64,000 nucleotides of DNA from Chloroflexus aggregans DSM 9485 (GTDB taxonomy: Bacteria; Chloroflexota; Chloroflexia; Chloroflexales; Chloroflexaceae), in NCBI RefSeq assembly GCF_000021945.1, contig NC_011831.1:434001-498000 (forward strand). The letters are read 5' to 3'. Made by a program: the position numbers and the translations under genes. Of the stretch, positions 34,339 to 42,962 are shown in pieces. The notes beneath the pieces are model-generated. The model ran no database searches, was not told where the DNA came from, and saw only the letters and a program-made list of their open reading frames with translations. How positions within the stretch are numbered: the stretch's first letter is position 1; the number at the start of each line of letters is the position of its first letter.

Positions 34339-36924
34339 TTAGTTAAACTTATTCTGCTGGAGGGTACTGGCAGTCAGTTGAATGAACGTAGGAGGATTAC
34401 CCACCTTGCGAATATTCGCCCGTGTACCCTTATACCACGGAATAGTGGTCTTCGAATCGGTGTAACCGCTCACCAACGAGTTTGACGTACCGCGCCAATG
34501 ATACATGACCATAAAGATCGTTCCCGGCTTTACTGCGTCGGTTACGTAGGCCATGTAGATCGCATTCCCCTCCTCGTTGTAAATCTCGATCAAGTCGCCC
34601 GACTGAATATTTAGCTTCTTCGCATCATCGGGATTGATCTCGGCATACGGTAGCGGATTAGCGATTTCCCGCTCCGGCAAATGCCGGTCGTGATACGTTG
34701 ATTGCCACAGGTGCTGAATCCGTCCGGTAGTAACCCAGAAGGGATACTCCTTCGCCTTGGTGCCATCGAGATACTTCGCCACTTCGGCGGGATACCCCTC
34801 CCAATTATCGGTAGCGTACCACTTGAACTTCCCATCGGCTGTCCCAAACTTAGACGTATAGCGGCGCAGTGTCCCGACTAAATTCTTCGTCTTGGGATCG
34901 CGGCGTACCGGCGTGCGAATGCCTTCTTGCCCCTTTTGCTTGAGGAAGGCGTAGGTCACGCCTTTGTAATTCTCGGCCTCTAACGTAGCCTCATCCTCTT
35001 CACTTACCTGATTGTCTTTAAACTCCTGCGCCCCTGCCAAGAAGACATCTTCGTCGGTCTTCCAATTCTTGCCAAACTCAAATTTCGCGGCCACATCGTT
35101 CTGCTTTGCAGCGCGGTAGAGTTTGGCAATCTCCTCACCCACCAGCTTAAAGATCTCCCAATCCGGCTTCGCCTCACCGGGTGGATCCATAAACTTCTCG
35201 TACAACCGTAACAGACGGCTATTGCAATTGATAGAAGTATCATTTGCCTCACCCCAGCCGGCAGCCGGCAGAATGAGATGTGCATCCCGTGCTGTTTCGG
35301 TCATGTAAATATCTTGCACCACCATAAAGAGCGCGTCAGGATCGCTATAGAGTGCCTTGAGGATCGCATCGATTCGACCCTGAATAGTAGCGGCCTCGCC
35401 ACTCTCACCCAGCGCTTTAGTCAGTTTCGTGGTGCGCTCGTGAATACGCTTACGGAAAATCTGGTTATTCGGTGTCGAGAGGTAGGGATCATTCGCAATG
35501 ACCCAATAAAATTTCCCTTTACCGCCGATTAAAAACTTATCGACATTCACAGGCGGGCCACCGTTGTAGATCGATCCCGGTGTTGGCGCCGGCGGTCGTA
35601 CATACCCTTCTTGATGCCCACCTTGGCGACCACAGCCGGTACCGGGCCGACCGATGTTATGCGTCAGAACCGCAAGTTGCACTAAGGCCGCCACTTGGTC
35701 GTAGTTTTTCATGTTCCAAATGATGCCCTTCTCGTAGATCGTGAGCGTGCGGCGCTTAAACTTACCAGCTTTTGGCTTTGCAATCCAGTCTGCCGCCTGC
35801 TCGATCTTAGCTTTCGGGACACCGGTGATGCGCTCAGCCTCAGCCATAAAGTCGGCGTATTTCTTATCCAGTTTGAGGTTCTTTTGCTTATACTCCTCAA
35901 ACAGTTTCATGTCAGTCCGCGCTTTGAGGTAATCAAGATCGTAGTAGCTCCGCTCCCAAACTACGCGGGCAATTGCATGAGCGAGGATATAATCGGTGCC
36001 AAAATTTGGTTGGAGCAGCAGCACCTGATTTGAGGCGACCGTTTCAGCCACGGTGTAGGATGAAGTCTTACGAGGGTCGATAACGATCAGATAGCCTGGC
36101 TCTGCCGGTTCACCCTGATCAAAGGCCTTACGCTTTTCGGCGACGGTCGCACCTTGGATGTTAGCAAGAATATGCTGAGTATATAAAATCGTCGCCGTCT
36201 CATACGAATTAGCACCCCAGAGTACCACGGTATCGGCGAGACGGGCATCGCTATAGTCGTAATTCAGCTCATGCACACCACGCTCACGGCTTCCCCATAC
36301 TTCAGAATTGTAGGCAGGCCGATTGTGGATCGCAATATGCTTTACCGACAATGCATCAAAAAACAACTTACCGGCACCATAATTATCTTCAAAACCGGCC
36401 CCAGAACCACCATGGTCGTAGCATTTCACGGCGATATTATCATCATTCTTGTCACGGTCACGGATACCTTTGATCACCCCGGCGATCAGGGCAAGTGCAT
36501 CCTGCCATGTAATGGCTTGGAACTGATCGCCAACTCGCAGCAACGGATATGTTAAGCGATCTTGCGTACCGCGATCAAGGCTCCACACGGTGAGCGCATT
36601 AGCACCGCCGCGATACGAATAATTGCCCTGATTAATCGGACTATTCATTGCCGGAACGATCACCACATGATACTGACGCCCATCCTTACCCACGGTGATC
36701 GAGTGCATTGTTTCGGTATAGCTTTGACCTGCCAATGCCGGTTGTGGCTTTGAAAGGTCGAGCTTAAAGGCATTAGTAGTCGCAGCGACATCGCCGCTTT
36801 CGTCGACCGGCCAGACGTACACTTTATAGCCACAACCAACGTTGCAAAACTGGCAAACTGTGTTGTACTCCGCCGCATTGGCAGGTGGGATTGGTAATTG
36901 ATCGAAGCGTGGGACAATTGCCAT
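34339..36924 (-). CDS. aioA: arsenite oxidase, molybdopterin large subunit
   Basis: Oxidises arsenite to arsenate in the extracytoplasmic space and passes electrons to the Rieske subunit. The 861 residues belong to the DMSO-reductase superfamily. The [3Fe-4S] ligands C24, C27 and C31 (CQFCNVGCGYKVYVWP, C-x2-C-x3-C with no fourth Cys) and the pterin-region motif GRPGTGCGRQGGHQEGYVRP are diagnostic of AioA over arrA, nitrate or formate enzymes. There is no own signal peptide; it would be exported together with the Tat-signal-bearing AioB. GGGAG precedes the ATG. It lies 18 bases after aioB. No aioXSR regulators or cytochrome c acceptor gene accompany it here. Confidence 0.95.
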   Translation of the reverse strand: MAIVPRFDQLPIPPANAAEYNTVCQFCNVGCGYKVYVWPVDESGDVAATTNAFKLDLSKPQPALAGQSYTETMHSITVGKDGRQYHVVIVPAMNSPINQGNYSYRGGANALTVWSLDRGTQDRLTYPLLRVGDQFQAITWQDALALIAGVIKGIRDRDKNDDNIAVKCYDHGGSGAGFEDNYGAGKLFFDALSVKHIAIHNRPAYNSEVWGSRERGVHELNYDYSDARLADTVVLWGANSYETATILYTQHILANIQGATVAEKRKAFDQGEPAEPGYLIVIDPRKTSSYTVAETVASNQVLLLQPNFGTDYILAHAIARVVWERSYYDLDYLKARTDMKLFEEYKQKNLKLDKKYADFMAEAERITGVPKAKIEQAADWIAKPKAGKFKRRTLTIYEKGIIWNMKNYDQVAALVQLAVLTHNIGRPGTGCGRQGGHQEGYVRPPAPTPGSIYNGGPPVNVDKFLIGGKGKFYWVIANDPYLSTPNNQIFRKRIHERTTKLTKALGESGEAATIQGRIDAILKALYSDPDALFMVVQDIYMTETARDAHLILPAAGWGEANDTSINCNSRLLRLYEKFMDPPGEAKPDWEIFKLVGEEIAKLYRAAKQNDVAAKFEFGKNWKTDEDVFLAGAQEFKDNQVSEEDEATLEAENYKGVTYAFLKQKGQEGIRTPVRRDPKTKNLVGTLRRYTSKFGTADGKFKWYATDNWEGYPAEVAKYLDGTKAKEYPFWVTTGRIQHLWQSTYHDRHLPEREIANPLPYAEINPDDAKKLNIQSGDLIEIYNEEGNAIYMAYVTDAVKPGTIFMVMYHWRGTSNSLVSGYTDSKTTIPWYKGTRANIRKVGNPPTFIQLTASTLQQNKFN

Positions 36925-36942
36925 GAGTGACTCCCTTGCGTA

Positions 36943-37449
36943 TTAGATATTCTTCACCCGACCCCAGATCAGACCATTCACTGCTGTCGCATAAATATCA
37001 CCTTTTTTATCAACGGTGAGAGTGATTTGCGGTAACCACGAGCTGGCTAATCCTTGATAGGTTTGACCGGCTTTGGCTGGATCAAACATTGAAAAGTGAC
37101 AGCGACAGACAAACCGCTCCCCTTGATACTGCACCGGGCAACCCATGTGGGTGCAGGTCCCGGCAAAAGCGACAATATCTTGTTGCGGACCGACCCCACC
37201 TATGGCCGGCTTACCTAATTTCACCAAGATAGCCGGGCTGGAAGCATCAGGATAGTTAAACGTAACCGGTTTGTTGGGACTAAGTTGAGAAACATTAGCG
37301 ATTTTAACCGATTTGTACGGTAAACTCGGTGCTCGCCAAAGATTCAATTTACTTCCGGCTGCCAAAACGCTCTTTCCCCACGACGAGAGTACGGCGGCAG
37401 TAATCGCCGCAAAGCGTAAAAACCCCCTGCGCGATAGCACTCGGTGCAT
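36943..37449 (-). CDS. aioB: arsenite oxidase, Rieske [2Fe-2S] small subunit
   Basis: A 168-residue partner of AioA. A twin-arginine signal (LSRRGFLRFAAITAAVLSS) exports the folded heterodimer. The Rieske ligands are C99/H101 (CTHMGC) and C115/H118 (CRCH). Two further cysteines, C104 and C117, match the disulfide pair of bc1-type Rieske proteins, which only some AioB proteins have. The spacing between the two ligand pairs is 13 residues. The ATG at 37449 has GGAG 9 bases upstream; a TTG at 37464 is also in frame. Gene order aioB-aioA is standard. It is transcribed from the consensus promoter at 37496-37524. Confidence 0.94.
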   Translation of the reverse strand: MHRVLSRRGFLRFAAITAAVLSSWGKSVLAAGSKLNLWRAPSLPYKSVKIANVSQLSPNKPVTFNYPDASSPAILVKLGKPAIGGVGPQQDIVAFAGTCTHMGCPVQYQGERFVCRCHFSMFDPAKAGQTYQGLASSWLPQITLTVDKKGDIYATAVNGLIWGRVKNI

Positions 37450-37464
37450 AGACGTGTACTCCAA

Positions 37465-37960
37465 CCTGATTGATACTTATACTTGTGTGGAATACATATT
37501 ATCATCTTTAGGGATAATTGTCAAGAGAGAACGGTAGAACAATGTTTTTATAGTTACAATCTTTTCTTAATCAAGAATAAAAACTTTATAAATCCATTAT
37601 TGATCCATTCATTTTTTTGGTTACTCTCGCAATAATATCCATAAAACCTTTTTACCGCTTGCTCACTTACTTGTATTGTTGGGATAGCAGACAAAACCGT
37701 TTCCCCATGTTCGGAAACCCGCACCATCTACCCTCACCGAACGGTTATGGGTTCAGGCCGCGATAACGTAGCAATCGCGGTACCTCAGACCAGGCGTATC
37801 GCTATACAATGCGCAATAACCTGCTCTCCTTATGTTTACTACAGTCGGCAACCATTCGTCACTAAACGTTTGCAGTGGGTAGTGGATTCTTTTCCGCAAC
37901 GTGCTGCCTTCAGCCCTATACTGCGATTGCCTTCACATCTCACTATACCGAGGTGATACG
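37465..37960. other. AT-rich divergent intergenic region
   Basis: About 500 bases between aioB and the decarboxylase operon. The aio promoter is at its left end, and 37540-37680 is markedly AT-rich. The right half is of ordinary composition, and I see no gene or clear promoter for the plus strand. Regulation of one or both operons probably acts here. Confidence 0.5.
37496..37524 (-). promoter_or_regulatory. consensus promoter of aioBA
   Basis: On the minus strand: TTGACA (37524-37519), a 17-base spacer and TAATAT (37501-37496). Near-perfect sigma70 consensus. The predicted transcript start near 37489 gives a leader of about 40 bases to the aioB ATG. No sigma54-type -24/-12 element, as found for AioR-controlled promoters in proteobacteria, is seen. 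Confidence 0.75.
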
Positions 37961-39505
37961 GTGGAAACTCCTGAAGAACAACTTACCATACTGCATCGGT
38001 TGCGTGAGCGCGCAATGCAGGGAGGTGGTCCTGAGCGGATTGCCCAGCAGCACGCACGCGGCAAACTGACGGCTCGCGAACGATTGGCGCTGTTACTCGA
38101 TCCCGGTTCGTTTCAAGAAATTGGCGCACTGGCAACCAGTATGACCGAAGATGCCGAGCAGCGCATCCCCGGCGACGGTACTGTCACCGGGTTCGGTAAG
38201 ATCAACGGGCGACGGGTCGCCGTCTATGCGCAAGATTTTACCGTAATGGGAGGATCGTTCTCGGCGGTGCAGGCCAACAAGATTTGCCGCATGCAAGACC
38301 TTGCCATTGAAAGCGGCATCCCGATCATCGGGCTGAATGATTCGGGTGGCGCACGTATTCAAGAAGGTGTGCGCTCCCTCGCCGCTTACGGCGAAGTCTT
38401 TGTCCGCAATGTACTGGCCTCAGGTGTCGTACCACAGATCTCGGCGATCCTTGGCCCCTGTGCCGGCGGTGCCGTCTATTCGCCGGCTTTGACCGACTTC
38501 GTAATTATGTCGGAATCGACCGGCTACATGTTCCTGACCGGGCCTGATGTGATCAAAGCGGTGTCGGGTCGCGACATCTCTACCCAAGAATTGGGAGGTG
38601 CGGCGGTGCATTGCACGCGCAGCGGGGTCGCCCACCTCTCCGCAGCCGATGATCGCACAGTGATTGAGTTGATTAAGCGGCTACTGAGTTACTTACCGCA
38701 AAACAACAACGAGGATCCGCCGCAAATTATGCCCTACGACCGCGCCGACCGACAAGAGCCGATCCTCAATACGCTCGTGCCGACGGACGAACGCCAAGGA
38801 TACGACATTCACACCCTGATCGATCTCGTGTTTGACCACGATAGTTTTCTGGAAATCCAACCCTTGTTCGCCCAAAATGCCGTGGTCGGTTTTGCCCGTC
38901 TCGATGGCTATGCCGTCGGTGTCGTCGCTAATCAACCGGCAGTGATGGCCGGCGCCCTCGATATCGATGCCAGTGATAAGATCGCCCGCTTCGTCCGTAT
39001 TTGTGATGCCTTCAACATCCCACTCATTACCTTTGTCGACACACCGGGATTCTTGCCCGGAATCGAGCAAGAGTACGGCGGGGTGATCAGACATGGCGCT
39101 AAAATTATTTACGCCTACAGCGAGGCTACAGTACCAAAAATATCGATTGTATTACGCAAAGCTATCGGTGGGGCGTATGTAGCTATGTCAAGCAAACAAC
39201 TACGCTGCGACCTCAACTTTGCGTGGCCATCGGCCCAAATTGCGGTGATGGGTGCTGAAGGAGCTGTGCGCATCTTGCGCCGCGACGAGCTGCGCGCTGC
39301 TGCCGATCCGACAGCACTTATGGCGCAGTTTGTCGCCGAATACCGCCGTAAGTTTTTTAACCCCTACCATGCCGCTGACCTCGGCCAGATTGATGAGGTG
39401 ATTGAGCCGGCAGAGACCCGACCGCGGCTGATCAGAGCGCTTGAGATTTTGCGGACGAAGGTGCAGCAGAATCCACCACGCAAGCACGGACTCTATCCGT
39501 CGTAG
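37961..39505 (+). CDS. mmdA: methylmalonyl-CoA decarboxylase alpha subunit / acyl-CoA carboxyltransferase
   Basis: A 514-residue biotin-dependent carboxyltransferase. N-domain: KLTARERLALLLDPGSFQEIG, and the acyl-CoA oxyanion region LNDSGGARIQEGVRSLAAYG near 125-145. C-domain: LITFVDTPGFLPGIEQEYGG and RKAIGGAYVAMSSKQLRCD. The sequence alone cannot separate propionyl-CoA carboxylase beta from MmdA, but the three genes after it (OadG-like, biotin carrier, OadB-like) are the other subunits of a Na+-pumping decarboxylase. The GTG at 37961 has a GAGGTGA ribosome-binding site; an upstream reading to 37901 has none. It could also supply a PCC in the 3-hydroxypropionate bicycle if a biotin carboxylase pairs with it. 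Confidence 0.88.
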   Translation: METPEEQLTILHRLRERAMQGGGPERIAQQHARGKLTARERLALLLDPGSFQEIGALATSMTEDAEQRIPGDGTVTGFGKINGRRVAVYAQDFTVMGGSFSAVQANKICRMQDLAIESGIPIIGLNDSGGARIQEGVRSLAAYGEVFVRNVLASGVVPQISAILGPCAGGAVYSPALTDFVIMSESTGYMFLTGPDVIKAVSGRDISTQELGGAAVHCTRSGVAHLSAADDRTVIELIKRLLSYLPQNNNEDPPQIMPYDRADRQEPILNTLVPTDERQGYDIHTLIDLVFDHDSFLEIQPLFAQNAVVGFARLDGYAVGVVANQPAVMAGALDIDASDKIARFVRICDAFNIPLITFVDTPGFLPGIEQEYGGVIRHGAKIIYAYSEATVPKISIVLRKAIGGAYVAMSSKQLRCDLNFAWPSAQIAVMGAEGAVRILRRDELRAAADPTALMAQFVAEYRRKFFNPYHAADLGQIDEVIEPAETRPRLIRALEILRTKVQQNPPRKHGLYPS

Positions 39506-39524
39506 CACTGTGCGAGGAGGGGCC

Positions 39525-39881
39525 ATGGAGAATCTTGGGTTTGGCTTGACCATGACCGTGCTCGGTATGGGTTTGGTCTTTACGGTGTTAGCCTTCATTT
39601 GGGGCCTGCTCAACCTGCTCACCCGTTTCGACCAGCCTGAACCTTCCACCACAACCGGCGAGGTCATGCCAGCGCTAGAGATTGCGCCAGTAACGACCGA
39701 GCCGCTCACGCCTGATGAGGTGGCAGCGATCGCCGTGGCCGTCGCCGTTCACACGGCGACGTTACGCCGCGAGGCAGCGCCAACGGTACGCAGCTACTGG
39801 CCGGGCAGCCTGCTCTTTGCCAGTCGTTGGGTGGCTGCCGGACGAGCCCGCCAGAATCAGAGTTGGCAACGAAGGAGATGA
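39525..39881 (+). CDS. OadG-family (delta/gamma) subunit of the sodium-pump decarboxylase
   Basis: A 118-residue protein with one N-terminal membrane helix (GFGLTMTVLGMGLVFTVLAF), the signature of OadG/MmdD, followed by a short acidic/proline linker and a basic C-terminus with the family's AVAVAVHTATL stretch. It holds the complex together and anchors the carboxyltransferase to the membrane. GAGGAGG lies 6 bases before the ATG, 19 bases after mmdA. The biotin carrier gene follows 6 bases after its stop. Confidence 0.85.
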   Translation: MENLGFGLTMTVLGMGLVFTVLAFIWGLLNLLTRFDQPEPSTTTGEVMPALEIAPVTTEPLTPDEVAAIAVAVAVHTATLRREAAPTVRSYWPGSLLFASRWVAAGRARQNQSWQRRR

Positions 39882-39887
39882 TCCGCA

Positions 39888-40349
39888 ATGCGTCGTTATC
39901 AACTGACTATTAGCGGGAAGACGTATACGATTGATATTACTGAGCTGAGTAGCGACCGTTTCATCGTTCAACTCAACGGGCGCGAATTCGAGGTGCAACT
40001 GAACGATAGTGGCGAGATCGGCGAGATAGCACCACGCCCAACATCGGCACCGGCGCCACCCGTACCCGTTGCTGCCGCACCGACCACCTCACCACCGCCG
40101 ACCGCCTTACCGCCATCGCCCGCCATCGGCGACAACCTGATCCGGGCACCGATGCCGGGCACCATCTTGCAGATCGTGGCCCAACCCGGCACGAAGGTCA
40201 AACGCGGCCAGCCGATCATCGTACTCGAAGCAATGAAGATGAACAACAGCATCGGCGCGCCGCGTGATGGCGTAGTCGCGGCGATTTTGGTCAAGACCGG
40301 CCAGAGCGTCGGCTACGGCGAACCGCTCGCTCAGTTGGCCGAGGGATAA
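39888..40349 (+). CDS. mmdC: biotin carrier subunit of the decarboxylase
   Basis: A 153-residue biotinyl-carrier protein. The N-terminal 45 residues form a small beta domain, followed by a Pro/Ala linker (about 46-78) that gives swinging freedom, and a C-terminal biotinyl domain (80-153) with the EAMKMNN motif, biotinylated Lys near 117. It carries CO2 from the carboxyltransferase to the membrane beta subunit. The Pro/Ala linker and size match MmdC and glutaconyl-CoA decarboxylase gamma. Part of the same operon. Confidence 0.92.
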   Translation: MRRYQLTISGKTYTIDITELSSDRFIVQLNGREFEVQLNDSGEIGEIAPRPTSAPAPPVPVAAAPTTSPPPTALPPSPAIGDNLIRAPMPGTILQIVAQPGTKVKRGQPIIVLEAMKMNNSIGAPRDGVVAAILVKTGQSVGYGEPLAQLAEG

Positions 40350-40354
40350 ACACA

Positions 40355-40409
40355 GAGCGCGGGCCGCTAGCCCGCACCAAATGGAGCGCAGGCCGCTGGC
40401 CTGCACCGC
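40355..40409. repeat. two tandem palindromic units within the decarboxylase operon
   Basis: GAGCGCGGGCCGCTAGCCCG followed by CACCAAATG, then GAGCGCAGGCCGCTGGCCTG followed by CACCGC. Each unit is self-complementary (GCGGGCcgctaGCCCGC; GCAGGCCgctgGCCTGC), and the differences between the two units preserve pairing. It lies between mmdC and mmdB and could form two stem-loops in the mRNA. Confidence 0.6.
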
Positions 40410-40509
40410 GCACAAGCGCCACAACGTGAAGTTTCGCGCCTCTTCGCCCCCTCTAACCGGGCAACTGATGCATGAGGGGAGTGATGAATCAAGAAAAGTG
40501 ATCAACCCT

Positions 40510-41625
40510 ATGGACGAACTAGCCCTCCGGCTTTTACAAGGGATCACCTCGATCACATGGCAATCGCTGGTGATGATCGCAGTCGCCGGTTTGCTGTTCT
40601 ACCTCGCGATTGTGCATGACTACGAACCACTCCTTCTCTTGCCGATCGGCGCCGGTGCATTGCTAGCCAATCTGCCGCTCTCGCCGCTGCTAGGTGAAGA
40701 CGGCATGCTCACCATTCTCTACAACGCTGGCGTCGGTAACGAACTCTTCCCGCTGCTCATCTTTATCGGCATTGGCGCGCTCACCGACTTCAGCCCGCTG
40801 CTTTCCAACCCGCGTATGGTCTTGCTCGGCGCCGCCGGGCAGTTTGGCATCTTCGGCACCTTGCTGGCTGCGCTCGCGCTCGGCTTTAACCGCGAAGAAG
40901 CGGCCTCGATCGGGATCATCGGCGCAATCGACGGTCCGACCTCGATCTATGTCTCAAGCCTGCTCGCGCCGCAGTTGCTCGGCCCGATCACGGTCGCCGC
41001 CTACAGCTATATGTCACTGGTACCGGTGATTATGCCGCCGGTCATTCACGCGCTCACCACGCCAGCCGAACGGCGCATCCGCATGGAATACGTCAGTCGT
41101 CCGATCAGCCGGCGCACCCGCATCTTGTTTCCGATTGTCACCACGATTGGGGTCGGCGTGCTGGTGCCGTTTGCCATCCCGCTGATCGGGATGTTGATGC
41201 TCGGCAACTTGATGCGCGAGTCGGGGGCGGTCGAACGGCTAACTAACACCTCGTCACGCGAGCTAGCCAATATCGTGACCCTCTTCTTGGGGCTAGCCAT
41301 CGGCTCGACGATGGAGGGCACCCGTTTCTTGCAACCGGCGACGCTAGCCATTCTTGCGCTGGGCATTCTCGCCTTTGTGCTCGACACCGCTGCTGGGTTG
41401 CTCTTCGGCAAGTTCCTCAACCTGCTCAGCCGGGGCCGCTTCAACCCGATCATCGGCGCTGCCGGCATCAGTGCCTTCCCTATGGCGGCGCGCGTGGTGC
41501 AAAAGATGGCTCACGACGAGGATTTCGAGAACTTCATCCTGATGCACGCGATGGGCGCGAACGCCGCCGGGCAGGTAGCTAGCGTGGTAGCCGGCGGGGT
41601 GGTCTTGGCGTTGATGGGGAGGTAG
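40510..41625 (+). CDS. mmdB: sodium ion-translocating decarboxylase beta subunit
   Basis: A 371-residue integral membrane subunit that decarboxylates carboxybiotin and pumps Na+ outward. About nine to eleven membrane helices. Landmarks of OadB/MmdB/GcdB: GIGALTDFSPLLSNPRMVLLG, the conserved acidic IIGAIDGPTSIYVSS (the Asp essential in Klebsiella OadB), NTSSRELANIVTLFLGLAIG, and GAAGISAFPMAARVVQKM near the C-terminus. Start at ATG 40510 (MDELALRLLQGITS); there is no strong ribosome-binding site, and in-frame starts at 40468 (ATG) or 40498 (GTG) are possible. Last gene of the operon; the palindrome at 41636 follows. Confidence 0.93.
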   Translation: MDELALRLLQGITSITWQSLVMIAVAGLLFYLAIVHDYEPLLLLPIGAGALLANLPLSPLLGEDGMLTILYNAGVGNELFPLLIFIGIGALTDFSPLLSNPRMVLLGAAGQFGIFGTLLAALALGFNREEAASIGIIGAIDGPTSIYVSSLLAPQLLGPITVAAYSYMSLVPVIMPPVIHALTTPAERRIRMEYVSRPISRRTRILFPIVTTIGVGVLVPFAIPLIGMLMLGNLMRESGAVERLTNTSSRELANIVTLFLGLAIGSTMEGTRFLQPATLAILALGILAFVLDTAAGLLFGKFLNLLSRGRFNPIIGAAGISAFPMAARVVQKMAHDEDFENFILMHAMGANAAGQVASVVAGGVVLALMGR

Positions 41626-41635
41626 CCGGTTACAG

Positions 41636-41674
41636 TTACAGTAGGGGCATAGCACCGCTATGCCCCTACTGTAA
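41636..41674. terminator. strong palindromic terminator after mmdB
   Basis: TTACAGTAGGGGCATAGC and its exact complement flank a 3-base loop (ACC): an 18-bp perfect stem 10 bases after the mmdB stop. The core TAGGGGCA...TGCCCCTA is shared with 31224-31246, so it is probably a member of a dispersed palindrome family used as a terminator. Confidence 0.65.
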
Positions 41675-41726
41675 CCGGCGATATACAATGAAAAGAAAGT
41701 GTTGATAGCGATAGAGGAGTTTGCAT

Positions 41727-42176
41727 ATGTCGAAGACCGAGCGCGTAGCCGAATGGATGACCGAAAACCCGGTTTGTGTCCCGCCAGATTTTTCGGCACT
41801 GGCTGCTTATGAGCGCATGCGAGCGCGCGGGGTGCGGCGCATGCCGGTGGTGGATAAACAAGGCAATCTGGTTGGCATCATCACCCGCAGCGACATTGAG
41901 CAGGCCATGAGCCACCCCCGTGATGAAGAAGAACGCCGGTTGGCCCGCTTCAACCTCGCCGGCCAGACCGTAGCCGAACTGATGACACCGAATCCGTTGA
42001 CGATCGCTTCCAGCGACTCGATCGGCAAAGCAGCGGCGATGATGGTGCGCGCGCGGGTCAGCGGCTTGCCGGTGGTCGATGAAGGCCGGCTGGTTGGCAT
42101 CATCACCGAATCGGATATCTTCCGGCTGGTAGCCAGCACATGGGCAGCGGAAGAAGAAGAAACGGTATCATCTTAG
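41727..42176 (+). CDS. CBS domain-pair protein
   Basis: A 149-residue protein consisting of two CBS motifs in tandem (about residues 5-65 and 85-143), a Bateman module. Repeated hallmarks: VAEWMTENPVCVPPDFSALA, RRMPVVDKQGNLVGIITRSD, and then VAELMTPNPLTIASSDSIG, GLPVVDEGRLVGIITESD. Such stand-alone pairs bind adenine nucleotides and modulate partners; no catalytic domain is attached. A GAGGAG sits 8 bases before the ATG at 41727. It is separated from the decarboxylase operon by the palindrome, so it is probably its own unit. Confidence 0.9.
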   Translation: MSKTERVAEWMTENPVCVPPDFSALAAYERMRARGVRRMPVVDKQGNLVGIITRSDIEQAMSHPRDEEERRLARFNLAGQTVAELMTPNPLTIASSDSIGKAAAMMVRARVSGLPVVDEGRLVGIITESDIFRLVASTWAAEEEETVSS

Positions 42177-42962
42177 TTCGTGGTCAAAACCTACGTTAGA
42201 TGGCTTGTCAGGGTAGCTGAGGGCGCGACAGATACCACGCTCTCAGCTATCAAGCCGGCAACACGAGAGCATTTGTCTCGCTCACATCCCTCATCACTCA
42301 ATCCTCAGCCCTAGCCAAATGGGGCCTCATCGTGTATAACTCTCATACCGGTACCGCACATCGTTGCGCACAAGAGGCAGGCAATGAAGCAACGGCTTCT
42401 GGCGAGGGTTGGTTCCTCACTCCGGCCCACGACGATGCCGGACCGTCTGTTCAACTCGACTGTACGATGGTGCAGCGCTCGGCAAGCCGGTCACACGAGA
42501 GTTGCCCATTTGCACCGGTGCCGGATGGTTGTACCGAAAGGCGCCATCCACCGACCGACGACACGCTCCGGTATCAGCAACGTCACGAGCGAACTGCTCG
42601 GTTCATCCGAGGCGGCCCGTTATGGCTCGATAGCCGTGAATTGCGCGTTCCCGGCCTCATCTTGGCCACAACCCCATCTGGTGGCGGCACCACCCACTGA
42701 TGGGTATGACCGATGCATGCCGAATTGAGTGCTGCATTAACCCGACGGCTGCTTCACGGGCACATCACCGCCGAAATGCAAGCCTGGCGTCAGGGACTTG
42801 CCGATTCGTGGCCGCACGCTCGCGACGATAGCGCGACCCGTACCGATTGGGAATAGCAACCGCAATACGATGGTGAGCAAACGGTTGATAAGATGCTACG
42901 TGCGATGCAACTGCACACCAAGCGCAATTGCACCAATCCTGGTTGAGGAAGGAAGACACGCT
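42177..42962. other. long unassigned region, possibly decayed coding sequence
   Basis: About 790 bases without a gene I can support. Open frames of 70-120 codons exist in several phases, but none has a ribosome-binding site or recognisable motif. At 42714-42857 a frame begins MHAELSAALTRRLLHGHITA and stops after 47 codons at TAG; the same frame stays open beyond the stop (QPQYDGEQTVDKMLRAMQ) and reads like protein, which suggests a broken gene. I cannot name its family. Confidence 0.4.

Noticed and set aside
37961-39505. Calling this gene the propionyl-CoA carboxylase beta subunit
   Set aside because: Sequence allows it, but the adjacent OadG, biotin-carrier and OadB-type genes make a sodium-pump decarboxylase the better description; shared use is left open.
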